30,988 nucleotides of DNA from a virus. Where the stretch lies: positions 1 to 30,988 of IMG/VR virus record IMGVR_UViG_3300043420_001327; one strand, 5' to 3'. A model generated the notes under the pieces. That model searched no databases and was not told the origin of the DNA. It saw only the letters and a program-made list of their open reading frames with translations. Positions 1-8,128 of this stretch are shown in pieces (position 1 is the stretch's first letter; each line of letters opens with the position of its first letter). A program made the translations under genes and the position numbers.

Positions 1-1536
1 CCGTTTGTCCTTTTAGATATTCGCTCTCCAGTATCTACAGGACAAACGGCACTATATGTTTATGGTGATGCAAGAATTACTGGTGATATTAATATTGATG
101 ATATTATATTAGACCAAGCAGATGTAAACAGATTATATGTAACTCAAAATATTGATATTAATGGTGGAGGTAGATTATATGTAAGCGGTATCACAACATT
201 AGCAAGTTATGTTGACATCAACGATTCTGTCGATATTAACGAAGATTTAAATGTTGTTGGATTAACTACTTTAGGTGGTTATGTTGATATTAATGATTCT
301 GTTGATATCTCAATTGATTTAAATGTTGTTGGATTAACTACTTTAGGTGGTTATGTTGACATTAATGATTCTGTCGATATTAACGAAGATTTAAATGTTG
401 TAGGATTAGCTACTCTTGGTGGTTATGTTGACATTAATGATTCTGTTGACATTTCAACTGATTTAAATGTATCTGGTATTGGTACAATTGGAATTGTTGA
501 GATTTCTTCAGGTATAATTACAGCAACGAGTGGAATTATAACTTACTATGGTGATGGTTCTAATCTACAGAATATTCTTTCTGGTGTTGGTATTGCGACT
601 GAGGGTGGATTAGTAGGTACTGGCGCTACTATTCTTGATTTACGTGGACCAGGAGTATCTACAGTTACAGTATCTTCTGGCATAGCAACTATTAATATTT
701 CTGGTGGTGGAGGAGGTGCTTCTGTAAGCATTAGTAGCGTAGCACCATCCCTCCCAGCAAGTGGAGACTTGTGGTATAGTACCGAATATGGAAGAACCTT
801 TGTATGGTATGATGAAGTTATTCTTGGGATAGGATCTACTGCAGTTTGGGTTGACGCATCTCCATTTAATCAAACTGGTTCTTTCTTGAGCATATATGGT
901 GGAAATATGCTTGCTGGTTTGGGGGTAACCTCTGGTTCTTTAAGTGCCCCAAGTGTATATTTTAACAATTCAACCAATAGTGGATTCTATTCTCCATCTT
1001 CTGGTCAATTTGGCATCGTATCTGTTGGTACAGAAATAGTTAATGTAAATGCAAGTGGGATTAATGTTAGTGGAGTAGTTACTGCAACAGATTTTAATGC
1101 TTCTGGAATTATAACTTCAAGTGGTGCTATTGTTTCTGGAATCATAACAGCATCCGGTGCTTCATTTAGTGGTAATGTAAGTATTGGAGATGTCTCTATA
1201 GGAGCAACAATCACTCCTTCTGGGGATGGTAGTTTCGTTGGTGTAATTACTTGCTTTGATTTGAATACTACATCAGATATATCTTTAAAGCAAAATGTTG
1301 AGACAGTTGATAATGCTTTGAGTGTTGTAAATGAACTCCGTGGTGTAAAATTTGAATGGAAAAAGGATGGAAGACCTTCATATGGTGTGATAGCTCAAGA
1401 ACTTGAGCAAATTCTTCCCGAACTTGTCACTGATACTGATCCAAAAACTGTTAATTATAATGGAATTATAGGAGTTTTGATTGAAGCAGTTAAAGAACTA
1501 TCTGCAGAAATCCAAGAACTGAAGAAGGATAAATAA
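1..1536 (+). CDS. Tail fibre with C-terminal S74 chaperone (5' partial)
   Basis: Frame 1 is open from the first base, so the gene starts upstream of the window. The visible 511 residues begin with a shaft made of four copies of a 24-residue unit (VDINDSVDI..DLNVVGLTTLGGY), followed by a YYGDGSNL motif and a run of SG(I/V)ITA-type shaft repeats. The C-terminus is a peptidase S74 / intramolecular chaperone domain (TSDISLKQNVETVDNALS, then YGVIAQELEQILPELV). In the endosialidase family, Ser and Lys five residues apart form the self-cleavage dyad; here they are the Ser codon at 1273 and the Lys codon at 1288, which would release an 87-residue chaperone after fibre trimerisation. The stop codon lies inside a late-promoter-like box. 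The product is a virion fibre; its exact tail position is unknown. Confidence 0.9.
   Translation, partial: PFVLLDIRSPVSTGQTALYVYGDARITGDINIDDIILDQADVNRLYVTQNIDINGGGRLYVSGITTLASYVDINDSVDINEDLNVVGLTTLGGYVDINDSVDISIDLNVVGLTTLGGYVDINDSVDINEDLNVVGLATLGGYVDINDSVDISTDLNVSGIGTIGIVEISSGIITATSGIITYYGDGSNLQNILSGVGIATEGGLVGTGATILDLRGPGVSTVTVSSGIATINISGGGGGASVSISSVAPSLPASGDLWYSTEYGRTFVWYDEVILGIGSTAVWVDASPFNQTGSFLSIYGGNMLAGLGVTSGSLSAPSVYFNNSTNSGFYSPSSGQFGIVSVGTEIVNVNASGINVSGVVTATDFNASGIITSSGAIVSGIITASGASFSGNVSIGDVSIGATITPSGDGSFVGVITCFDLNTTSDISLKQNVETVDNALSVVNELRGVKFEWKKDGRPSYGVIAQELEQILPELVTDTDPKTVNYNGIIGVLIEAVKELSAEIQELKKDK
211..498 (+). repeat. Four 72-bp tandem units in fibre shaft
   Basis: Units begin at 211, 283, 355 and 427 with an exact 72-nt (24-codon) period. 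They encode VDINDSVDI, then DLNV(V/S)G and, in the first three, a TTLGGY-like ending. Units alternate between two flavours (INED and ISID/ISTD), suggesting a two-unit duplication. The period is in frame, so copy-number change would lengthen or shorten the shaft without breaking the gene. Confidence 0.85.
1528..1535 (+). promoter_or_regulatory. Late-promoter-like box GATAAATA
   Basis: GATAAATA resembles the T4 late promoter core (TATAAATA) recognised by gp55-type sigma factors. It overlaps the stop codon of the S74 fibre (TAA at 1534-1536) and lies about 31 nt upstream of the next start codon. The call rests on the recurrence of this box before seven cassettes in the window; any single box in AT-rich DNA could be chance. 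Confidence 0.5.
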
Positions 1537-1566
1537 GAATAGTAAAAGCCGAGTGGTATCACGAAG

Positions 1567-1752
1567 ATGGCAATCAAAATCAGTGGAGTCACTGTTATTG
1601 ATGACAGCAGAAATATCGTAAACATAGATGCTGTTGGTGTTGGAAGCACAACTACAATTTATTATGGAGATGGTAGTAATTTGGTTGGGGTAGTCACTGG
1701 CGGTGGTGGACTCACAGCTAAAGGTGAGATTTTCTTCATGACAGCAAGATAA
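1567..1752 (+). CDS. Small fibre-module protein (61 aa)
   Basis: This 61-residue protein is MAIKISGVTVIDDSRNIVNI followed by IYYGDGSNLVGVVTGGGG. The YYGDGSNL segment also occurs in the S74 fibre just upstream (IITYYGDGSNLQ), so it looks like one detached fibre module standing alone. No catalytic motif is visible. The start ATG has only a weak upstream purine stretch, but a late-promoter-like box sits just before it. The stop codon TAA runs directly into GGAGG, the ribosome binding site of the next gene, which points to a co-transcribed unit. It may be a small structural or attachment protein; function is not known. Confidence 0.65.
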   Translation: MAIKISGVTVIDDSRNIVNIDAVGVGSTTTIYYGDGSNLVGVVTGGGGLTAKGEIFFMTAR

Positions 1753-1766
1753 GGAGGATTATTTAA

Positions 1767-4058
1767 ATGGCTAGAGGAAGACTTGCTAGTGTTACAATTC
1801 CACCTTATTCGTCGGGTAAAGTATACACGAATAGTTCTGGAAACGAAGCATCGGTTACTTTAAATACAGTAGTTTTGGACGCAACCGCTTGCTCAGAAAT
1901 TTCTGTAGGAATTAGTACATTTTCCAATTTAGAAACGAGCAATGTTAGCATTGCTCAAACATCATGTACTCCATGGTGTTGTATATCATCTTTTTCATAC
2001 TGTGCAGATTCTACATGTCAACTGTACTCTGGATATTATGCTAAACCAATTTGTACTGGATGCACTCCTTGTGTAACTGGTTGCTATTTTCCAAATTATG
2101 TCGATTCTTCTGGTAATGTAACTTCTTTTGTAAGCAGAAGAAGCGATGTGACGGTTTGTTGCCAGAACGTATGTTGGTGTATGTGTTGTCTATTCTATTG
2201 TAGTGGAAGTGCATCAAACTCTGTCAGTGGTTCTTGGTGCTACTTTACTACTGCTGTTGGTCTCTCAACAAATTTGACTTTTGATTCAACATTGACAAAT
2301 AGAAATGCTTACGAAAATCCAGAATTCTTATTGCAAAGTAATATTTGCACAACTTCAAATGGCAGTAAATTCCCGGTAATTTCTATTGATTGTAATGGAT
2401 GTGTTAATTACTTTAGTGACACTACTTTGACAACTCCAACTGCAAGAGCAAAGCATTTTATTAATTCAAAACATGCGGGGAGTTGTACACCAACTGGTTC
2501 AAGTTGTTTTCCATATTTTACTGCTGCAACTGATTATTGGTCAACCGAAAAAACAACAGTAGGAATATATGCGTTAAATTATACTAATGCTACGTTCTTT
2601 TGCAGAACAACCTATGAAGGTAATTGTGCATCCCTTCCTGATTGTGTAGTTACTTCTGCCGTTAATCTTTTGAATCCCAAGTGGGCATATACTTGGGTAG
2701 AAGGATCTACAGTTTGTAGTGCAAAAGTTTGTGACGCTTTTACTCCTTGTTGTTCTTGGTATACTGCCGGAGGGGCTTCTGGCACGATATCTGGGTGGTG
2801 CGGTCTTTGTTTTAATATGAGTAGTTGCTGTATATGTACAGTAGGAACTGGATGGGCATTCACCAATAGTACAAATATGTCCCCTTCCTTTAATGATTTT
2901 TCTACAACATATATTACAAATACTTGTACTATTGGTGAATCTGGCTTTGCATTGGCAACTTGTTCCGGCGCTTGTTGTATTGTAGCTTTTAATGGTTGCT
3001 CATTTACTCCAGCAATTACAAAGTATTTTGTAAATGAGTCTGGTCCTTCTGTTCTGGCTGGATGTAATATTTTCGCATATCAAAATACAATACCAGTTGC
3101 TGGTTCATGTTGTATCGTTGCTGTTGGATTTATTGCAGGTTGTGGGCAAACATTAAGAGATGTTTTATCTTGTGCTTGTAAACCAACTGTAGATTTGTGT
3201 GGATGCTGTACTGTTTGGGGATCTTACAATAGAACTTTTTCTTCCAAAGTATGTACTCCACCTTTTGATAGTTCTACAATGTGTTATATGCCAAATCCAG
3301 TAAAATGGATGACATATAATCCAAATACTTGTTGTAATTATTTTATGCTTCATGTTGGAACAATTGTATGCAGTTGCAATGTTCCATGTCAAAATGGAAT
3401 ATACTCAATTTGTCATCCAACAATTTGTAATGTAACTACAAGCTTGAGTTATTGCACTGGATGTTTTTGTTGCAATTGTCTAAAATATCCTGCCAGAGTT
3501 CATAGAGTAGCGGATGATTCTTCTGACTATGCCATATGTGACAATAATCCTTACACTATCTCATTTAGTGCTATCGGATATCTAGCTGGTTGTAATTTTT
3601 GCTGTAGTAGCGTATGTAGATATTCAACTGCATTTACTAGAGTTGGTTGTTTGCCATCTGAATTTACGAATTGCTGTTTCTATTGCTTCTGCCCTTCTCC
3701 ATTAATAAGAACTGGAGACTCTGAGTGGAAATTTGGTGTTTATGAGAATGGTACTTGGGTTGATTATGTTTCTTGCAACTTAACGTGTTGGCAAAGACAG
3801 TGTTCTTATTATGGAGGTACTGGGGGATTAATAGCACAAACACCTTATAATTTTACCCTAATATCATGTAATACTTGCATACTTCAAATATGCGAATGTT
3901 TTTATAATGTAATTTCCAATTCAGAATATTTGGATTACAGAGATAATGTGAATGCAGTCGAAAGAACCGGATTAGTATTATCTGACCAAGATAGCATTTA
4001 TGTATCAAATGGATCAAATCAAAATGTTTCTGTACAAGTTTGGGGGTATGAAGGATAA
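1767..4058 (+). CDS. Giant cysteine-rich putative tail adhesin (763 aa)
   Basis: I do not recognise a family. By hand count about 80 of 763 residues are cysteine, all between about residue 42 and residue 700, with about 12 CC pairs and motifs such as CTGCTPC and CWCMCC. The region is also rich in Ser, Thr, Asn, Tyr and Trp and poor in Lys. The N-terminus (MARGRLASVTIPPYSSGKVY) and C-terminus (SIYVSNGSNQNVSVQVWGYEG-like) lack cysteine and are closely matched by the 109-residue protein at 4366. The architecture is therefore two conserved ends around a huge cysteine-rich insert. No signal peptide or membrane segment is seen. A strong GGAGGA site lies 8 nt before the ATG. Its place between fibre genes and before a chaperone-like gene suggests a virion adhesin tip; the cysteines could form disulfides after lysis or bind metal. 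Role is inferred. Confidence 0.85.
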   Translation: MARGRLASVTIPPYSSGKVYTNSSGNEASVTLNTVVLDATACSEISVGISTFSNLETSNVSIAQTSCTPWCCISSFSYCADSTCQLYSGYYAKPICTGCTPCVTGCYFPNYVDSSGNVTSFVSRRSDVTVCCQNVCWCMCCLFYCSGSASNSVSGSWCYFTTAVGLSTNLTFDSTLTNRNAYENPEFLLQSNICTTSNGSKFPVISIDCNGCVNYFSDTTLTTPTARAKHFINSKHAGSCTPTGSSCFPYFTAATDYWSTEKTTVGIYALNYTNATFFCRTTYEGNCASLPDCVVTSAVNLLNPKWAYTWVEGSTVCSAKVCDAFTPCCSWYTAGGASGTISGWCGLCFNMSSCCICTVGTGWAFTNSTNMSPSFNDFSTTYITNTCTIGESGFALATCSGACCIVAFNGCSFTPAITKYFVNESGPSVLAGCNIFAYQNTIPVAGSCCIVAVGFIAGCGQTLRDVLSCACKPTVDLCGCCTVWGSYNRTFSSKVCTPPFDSSTMCYMPNPVKWMTYNPNTCCNYFMLHVGTIVCSCNVPCQNGIYSICHPTICNVTTSLSYCTGCFCCNCLKYPARVHRVADDSSDYAICDNNPYTISFSAIGYLAGCNFCCSSVCRYSTAFTRVGCLPSEFTNCCFYCFCPSPLIRTGDSEWKFGVYENGTWVDYVSCNLTCWQRQCSYYGGTGGLIAQTPYNFTLISCNTCILQICECFYNVISNSEYLDYRDNVNAVERTGLVLSDQDSIYVSNGSNQNVSVQVWGYEG

Positions 4059-4354
4059 TGCCTAAGTACGTTTACACAAATCAAGTTCCGGAAAATCCAG
4101 AAAATAATGATTTTGTTGAAGAAATAAATATATTTCAACATATGAGATCTATCAGAAATCAGTTGCTAAGTGAAAGTGATTATATTGCAACTTATGATGT
4201 TTGGACTTCTTTAGATGAAGAACTGAGATTAAAATGGTCATCTTATAGACAATCTTTGCGAGACGTTCCTCAACAAGAAGATTTTCCAAACAGAGTAATT
4301 TGGCCAATAAAACCAACTGATGAAACCGTTGATGTTGATGAAACCGTTAGTTAA
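4058..4354 (+). CDS. Tail-assembly-chaperone-like protein
   Basis: This 98-residue acidic protein has the pattern RNQLLSESDY, then WSSYRQSLRDVP and FPNRVIWPIKP. It matches the conserved core of small phage tail-fibre assembly / tail assembly chaperone proteins (Pfam Phage_tail_APC, PF16778-like). Family members usually lie directly after the fibre or adhesin they help fold. The ATG overlaps the stop of the cysteine-rich gene (TAATG), so translation is probably coupled and the cysteine-rich protein is the likely client. Related C-terminal cores occur at 24965 and 29342. The last 11 residues carry a repeated DETV. Confidence 0.7.
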   Translation: MPKYVYTNQVPENPENNDFVEEINIFQHMRSIRNQLLSESDYIATYDVWTSLDEELRLKWSSYRQSLRDVPQQEDFPNRVIWPIKPTDETVDVDETVS

Positions 4355-4365
4355 GGAGAATAGAT

Positions 4366-4695
4366 ATGGCTAGAGGAAGACTTTCATCAACAGCAATAGG
4401 TAGTGGAAATGCTGCATTAGTTTATTCAAATGAATCTGGACAGGAAGCTTCTATTACCATTAGAGGAGAATCTTTAGGTGGTTCTTCAACTACTAGTGTT
4501 GGCATTTCTACACTAAACATAAGTCCTCTTAATTCATCTACATTTTTCAGTTGTATGGATAATGTGTATATCAGATATTCAAAATCGGCATGTTGTTTTC
4601 TTATAGATGGATTGGTTATATCTAATAATGATAAAGTATATGTTTATAATTCCGGAACAACTGTATCTGTTCATGTATATGGGTATGAAGGTTAA
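4366..4695 (+). CDS. Short paralogue of the cysteine-rich protein
   Basis: This 109-residue protein opens with MARGRLSSTAIGSGNAALVY and ends with DKVYVYNSGTTVSVHVYGYEG-like sequence. Both ends match the 763-residue protein at 1767, including 18 identical bases at the start. Only three cysteines remain, in a short central part (FFSCMDN, SACCFL). It is either the minimal ancestral scaffold or a form that lost the long insert. A TAAGGAG site joins the upstream stop to its ribosome binding site. A small virion or adhesin-associated protein is likely. Confidence 0.75.
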   Translation: MARGRLSSTAIGSGNAALVYSNESGQEASITIRGESLGGSSTTSVGISTLNISPLNSSTFFSCMDNVYIRYSKSACCFLIDGLVISNNDKVYVYNSGTTVSVHVYGYEG

Positions 4696-4697
4696 TC

Positions 4698-4706
4698 TGA
4701 TATAAT
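4698..4706 (+). promoter_or_regulatory. Extended -10 promoter TGATATAAT
   Basis: TGATATAAT is a perfect extended -10 element (TGn plus TATAAT) about 57 nt before the GT9-like gene. No good -35 hexamer is visible, which extended -10 promoters do not need. The stretch from the -10 to TTGTAGAGCATCAACTGA loosely resembles the leaders at 10391 and 14366. It probably starts enzyme island 1 with host-type sigma70. Confidence 0.5.
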
Positions 4707-4719
4707 AAATATTGTAGAG

Positions 4720-4736
4720 CATCAACTGAGTTGATG
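4720..4736 (+). promoter_or_regulatory. Leader hairpin CATCAAC-tga-GTTGATG
   Basis: A perfect 7-bp inverted repeat with a 3-nt loop lies between the extended -10 element and the first gene of enzyme island 1. There is no T-run directly after it, so it is not a classic terminator. It could be a leader stem-loop or a small regulator site. The gene it precedes has no clear Shine-Dalgarno sequence. Confidence 0.35.
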
Positions 4737-4762
4737 AGTTAATTTAATTATTTTATACTAAT

Positions 4763-5707
4763 ATGCCAAAAAGAAAAGTTTTTGCCATCGATGGTGGTGC
4801 GGGTAGAGTACTAGCAGCAATTCCTGCACTTGAAAAATATGCAAAAAAACATTCCGAAGACGACTGGGCAATTGTTGTTTTTGGGTGGGATGTTTTATTT
4901 TTTGGTAACACCCTTCTTCAGGATAGAGTTTTTAGTGCAGATGTAAAGGGAATATTTAATAATCTATTAAAAGACTCTGAAATAGTATCTCCAGAACCAT
5001 ATCGTCTTTGGGAATATTATAATCAAAAATGCTCTTTATCTGAAGGGTTTGATAAAATTATAAATGAGACTGATGATCATTCAGATTTAGGTAAACCAAA
5101 TATATACCTATCAAAATCTGAAGAGAAAATGGCAGCAAACATAATTGCTGACGTTAAGAGCAAGCAACAAAAGAAAACGACTATTGTAATTCAACCATTT
5201 GGCAGATCTGCTAAAGTTGATAATGGTGATGTTATTGATGAAAGTTCTCGTTCTTTGGAACCATTAGTTTATCTAGATCTTATCAAGAAACTTGGGCAAA
5301 AGTATAATATTATTTTAATGGCAGAACCAGAGTATTCTCAGGTTCTTAATGAGCATGACCAGATATCCTTCAAACTTCAATCTGACTTACGAGGGTGGTC
5401 ATCTATTATTGAAGCATCAGACTACTTTATTGGATGTGACAGTGTTGGGCAACATATGGCAAGAGCATTTGATAAACCTGGAACTGTTATTATGGGTTCA
5501 ACCTTTGCAGTAAATACAACGTATCCAGATTTCTTCCAAATTATTGAAAATGAAAATGTGGAAAAAGTTTATTCGCCTATTCGTATTTGTGGATTTGATT
5601 GCCACTTAGCAGATAGATTAAATGATACCTGTATGGATTTTGACAAAGAACATGTTGAAGAGATTTATAAGAAAATAGATGCACATATTAAGGAGAATGT
5701 AAAATGA
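4763..5707 (+). CDS. GT9-like (heptosyltransferase-type) glycosyltransferase 1
   Basis: This 314-residue protein has an N-terminal IDGGAGRVLAAIPALEKYA segment, placed like the glycine-rich start of GT-B enzymes. Its C-terminal half carries ASDYFIGCDSVGQHMARAFDKPGTVIMG when read across the motif, the pattern seen in glycosyltransferase family 9 (ADP-heptose:LPS heptosyltransferases), where D-S-G/V-x-x-H-x-A contacts the nucleotide sugar. It is about 30% identical by eye to the protein at 17468 and shares PEPY and TDDHSDL motifs with it. The 3' end overlaps the carbamoyltransferase by 4 nt (ATGA), so the two are translationally coupled. ADP-heptose enzymes lie just downstream, making ADP-heptose the likely donor; acceptor and exact activity are inferred. 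Confidence 0.65.
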   Translation: MPKRKVFAIDGGAGRVLAAIPALEKYAKKHSEDDWAIVVFGWDVLFFGNTLLQDRVFSADVKGIFNNLLKDSEIVSPEPYRLWEYYNQKCSLSEGFDKIINETDDHSDLGKPNIYLSKSEEKMAANIIADVKSKQQKKTTIVIQPFGRSAKVDNGDVIDESSRSLEPLVYLDLIKKLGQKYNIILMAEPEYSQVLNEHDQISFKLQSDLRGWSSIIEASDYFIGCDSVGQHMARAFDKPGTVIMGSTFAVNTTYPDFFQIIENENVEKVYSPIRICGFDCHLADRLNDTCMDFDKEHVEEIYKKIDAHIKENVK

Positions 5708-7470
5708 CTTATAACATCCTAGCAATTAATCCTGGACATAATGGTTCTGTCGCACTAGTATGTGATGGAAAACTAGAACTTTATATTGAGGAAGAAAGAC
5801 TTTCTCGTATGAAATATGATGGAAATCCTTTTCGAGGGATGATTCATATTTTAGAAAGGTATAAAATTGATGAATTTGTAATTGGTGGAACTGGACAAGA
5901 AGACCATAGACTTCCTTGGACGGGTGAAAGTTCTTATGTTGCTTTGGTTCGCAAGTATTATCCAGAAGTTAAGGTTCATTTACTAAATGGAGAACATCAT
6001 CATGGACATGCTTGCTCCGCATTTTATAATTCTGGATTTGAATCTGCTGCTGCAGTAATCGTAGATGGTTCTGGAAGTCGTCAGCAGGTAAGAATAAATC
6101 CATTTGGTGATAAACCAATAGACTATGAAGCATATGAAACTGAAACCATTTTGCACTGCAAATATCCAAATTCTTTTGAGAGGAAATATAAAAGATATTC
6201 GAATAATATCCTACCAAAAATAGAAGATAGGGGCAATTACTTAGATTGTGCTGTTACGACAGTGAAAGCATATGAAGCAGTAAGTTATTACCTTGGATTT
6301 GGATTTATTGAAGCTGGCAAAACTATGGGACTTGCTCCTTATGGTAAAGAAGATGAAAATATTCCTCAACTTCTAATTGGTGAGGATAAACGAGGTGATA
6401 AGAATATCTTCATTCCAAATTATCCAGCTGGTGCATTTATTGATGGAGCTAGATATCCTTATTTGGAACTTAAAAGAGACCCTGCAGAATGGCATAGAGA
6501 TCCATCTAAGTTGGATGACGCATCTAAAAATCTTGCATGGAAGATTCAAAAAGAAACGCAAGAATATGTTGGAGACTTAATTGATAAAGCGGTTTCTCTT
6601 ACTGGAGAAAAAAATATCGTTATCTCCGGTGGATATGGGTTGAATTGCGTTGCAAATTACTATTACAAGGAAAGATTCCCAGAGTTGAATATTTTTATTG
6701 ACCCAATTTCGCATGATGGGGGTAGTTCTATTGGTTTGGCTAAATTTTTCTGGTATGAATATTTGAGAATTAATCGCCTCGGAGATGAATATGGAATCAT
6801 TAGGGATCCTTTGACAACACTTTACTTGGGTATTTCTAGAGATTATGTTGAAGAAGATCTTGATAAATTTGATGATATTGAAGTTAGTGATGTGACGGCT
6901 GCTGATGTGGCAAAACTGATTCAAGATAGAAATATCGTATCTATTTTCCAAGGAAAGTGTGAGGCAGGTCCACGAGCACTTGGCAATCGCTCAATTCTTT
7001 ATGATCCAACAGACCCAAATGGAAAAGACTTTGTTAATACTGTGAAGGGTAGAGAGTGGTTTAGACCTTTTGCTGGTACTGTGCTCAAAGAACACGCGAG
7101 TGAATGGTTTGATCTTAGGGGAATGGAAGAAAGTCCTTTTATGATGTATGCCGCCGATCTTACAAGTAAAGCAATTGGAGAACTACCATCTATTACTCAC
7201 GTTGACGGTACTTGTAGGGTTCAGACTGTTACAAAAGAGCAAAACAAGCACTATTATGAATTAATAGATGAGTTTAGAAAACTAACAGGAGTTCCTGTAT
7301 TGTTTAATACAAGTTTTAATCTTGCAGGAGACCCACTTGTAGAAACTTTAGAGGATGCAATTCACACTCTTCGTGAAAGTGAATTAGAATATCTATATCT
7401 ACCAGAACTTAAAAAACTGATAAAGGTTGAGAATAGAGAAAAATCTATAGACCCAGAGGTTTTAGAGTAA
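5704..7470 (+). CDS. NodU/CmcH-family carbamoyltransferase 1
   Basis: This 588-residue protein has the full-length NodU/CmcH layout. The N-terminal Kae1-like domain shows AINPGHNGSVALV, EEERLSR, the metal-site motif HHHGHA (residues 98-103) and a DGSGS phosphate loop (121-125), then KTMGLAPYGK and ISGGYGLNCVAN. The C-terminal domain has GPRALGNRS, REWFRPFAG and FNTSFNLAGDP. These enzymes move a carbamoyl group from carbamoyl phosphate through a carbamoyl-AMP intermediate to a hydroxyl, often on a sugar. The gene is coupled to the GT9-like gene before it, so a transferred sugar is a likely acceptor. Its 3' end overlaps the convergent gmhB-like gene by 9 nt. A second family member is at 15777. 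Confidence 0.9.
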   Translation: MTYNILAINPGHNGSVALVCDGKLELYIEEERLSRMKYDGNPFRGMIHILERYKIDEFVIGGTGQEDHRLPWTGESSYVALVRKYYPEVKVHLLNGEHHHGHACSAFYNSGFESAAAVIVDGSGSRQQVRINPFGDKPIDYEAYETETILHCKYPNSFERKYKRYSNNILPKIEDRGNYLDCAVTTVKAYEAVSYYLGFGFIEAGKTMGLAPYGKEDENIPQLLIGEDKRGDKNIFIPNYPAGAFIDGARYPYLELKRDPAEWHRDPSKLDDASKNLAWKIQKETQEYVGDLIDKAVSLTGEKNIVISGGYGLNCVANYYYKERFPELNIFIDPISHDGGSSIGLAKFFWYEYLRINRLGDEYGIIRDPLTTLYLGISRDYVEEDLDKFDDIEVSDVTAADVAKLIQDRNIVSIFQGKCEAGPRALGNRSILYDPTDPNGKDFVNTVKGREWFRPFAGTVLKEHASEWFDLRGMEESPFMMYAADLTSKAIGELPSITHVDGTCRVQTVTKEQNKHYYELIDEFRKLTGVPVLFNTSFNLAGDPLVETLEDAIHTLRESELEYLYLPELKKLIKVENREKSIDPEVLE

Positions 7471-8088
7471 AGTATTTGCAAAATCAAAAAGGGTGTCAAA
7501 TATTTTGACATCCTTATATTTTGGATTAAAAGACTTTAAATATTTTTCTTCTGTTGCTAAACCTTTTCCTGTTCTCACTAAAACGGGAGTGGCTCCTATT
7601 TTGAGTGCCATCTTGATATCATCTATAGTATCGCCAACATAATATCCTTTATCAAACTCTACTTGCAATTCATTTTGTGCTCTATTCAACATTCCTATGT
7701 TTGGCTTAGCAAATATATCCTGATGATTATCTGATTGATTGAAGTAGAATCCATCAATACTAAAGATTCCATTTTGTCCAAACATTTGCATCATGTGGTT
7801 CATGACATTACTAACTTCAGCACTTGTCAAAAGACCCCTACTAATGTTAGGTTGGTCAGAGAATAAGACAACTCTATATCCACTAAGTCTTAAATTTCTA
7901 ATTGCTTGAAGAGATCCATTTATAAATTCTACATCTTCGTATCTTTTTATTATACTTTTCCACTCATTTATTACTCCGTCTCTATCAATCCCAATCACAC
8001 ATTTTGGAAATTCTGTAGGCCAATCGTTAGGATCGTACTGTTGCTGTTGCTGCTCGGCAAAAAATTGTTTTGTTTGATATCTACCCAT
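7462..8088 (-). CDS. gmhB: GmhB-like heptose-1,7-bisphosphate phosphatase
   Basis: This 208-residue HAD phosphatase shows GIDRDGVIN (catalytic Asp35 and Asp37), then FSDQPNISRG, KPNIGML and GDTIDDIKMALKIGATPVLV. Order and wording match GmhB/HisB-N phosphatases, which remove the C7 phosphate of heptose 1,7-bisphosphate. Compared with E. coli GmhB, the zinc loop (CxH...CxC before KPHPGML) is missing: DGFYFNQSDNHQDIFAKPN has no cysteine. There is a 28-residue N-terminal extension with a glutamine run. The gene is divergent from the HldC/HldA pair, across only 40 bp. Substrate is inferred from the neighbouring heptose genes; a different sugar bisphosphate is possible. Confidence 0.75.
   Translation of the reverse strand: MGRYQTKQFFAEQQQQQYDPNDWPTEFPKCVIGIDRDGVINEWKSIIKRYEDVEFINGSLQAIRNLRLSGYRVVLFSDQPNISRGLLTSAEVSNVMNHMMQMFGQNGIFSIDGFYFNQSDNHQDIFAKPNIGMLNRAQNELQVEFDKGYYVGDTIDDIKMALKIGATPVLVRTGKGLATEEKYLKSFNPKYKDVKIFDTLFDFANTLL
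7491..7513. terminator. Candidate bidirectional terminator hairpin
   Basis: GGGTGTCAAA-tat-TTTGACATCC forms a 10-bp stem with one G-U pair. On the minus strand it is followed by TTTTTGATTTT; on the plus strand by TTATATTTT. It lies inside the 3' end of gmhB and just past the convergent carbamoyltransferase, the right place to stop transcripts from both sides. It is also coding sequence, so chance cannot be excluded. Confidence 0.45.
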
Positions 8089-8118
8089 AATTATTTTAAA
8101 ATTTCATATCAGTGTTAC

Positions 8119-8124
8119 ATTATA
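8119..8124 (-). promoter_or_regulatory. Candidate gmhB -10 box (TATAAT on minus strand)
   Basis: The minus strand of the 40-bp divergent gap carries TATAAT about 30 nt before the gmhB ATG. The -35 region at 17 nt spacing reads TTGTAC, a weak match. On the plus strand only TATATT directly against the ATG at 8129 is seen, so a separate promoter for the HldC gene is unclear. Confidence 0.35.
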
Positions 8125-8128
8125 TATT

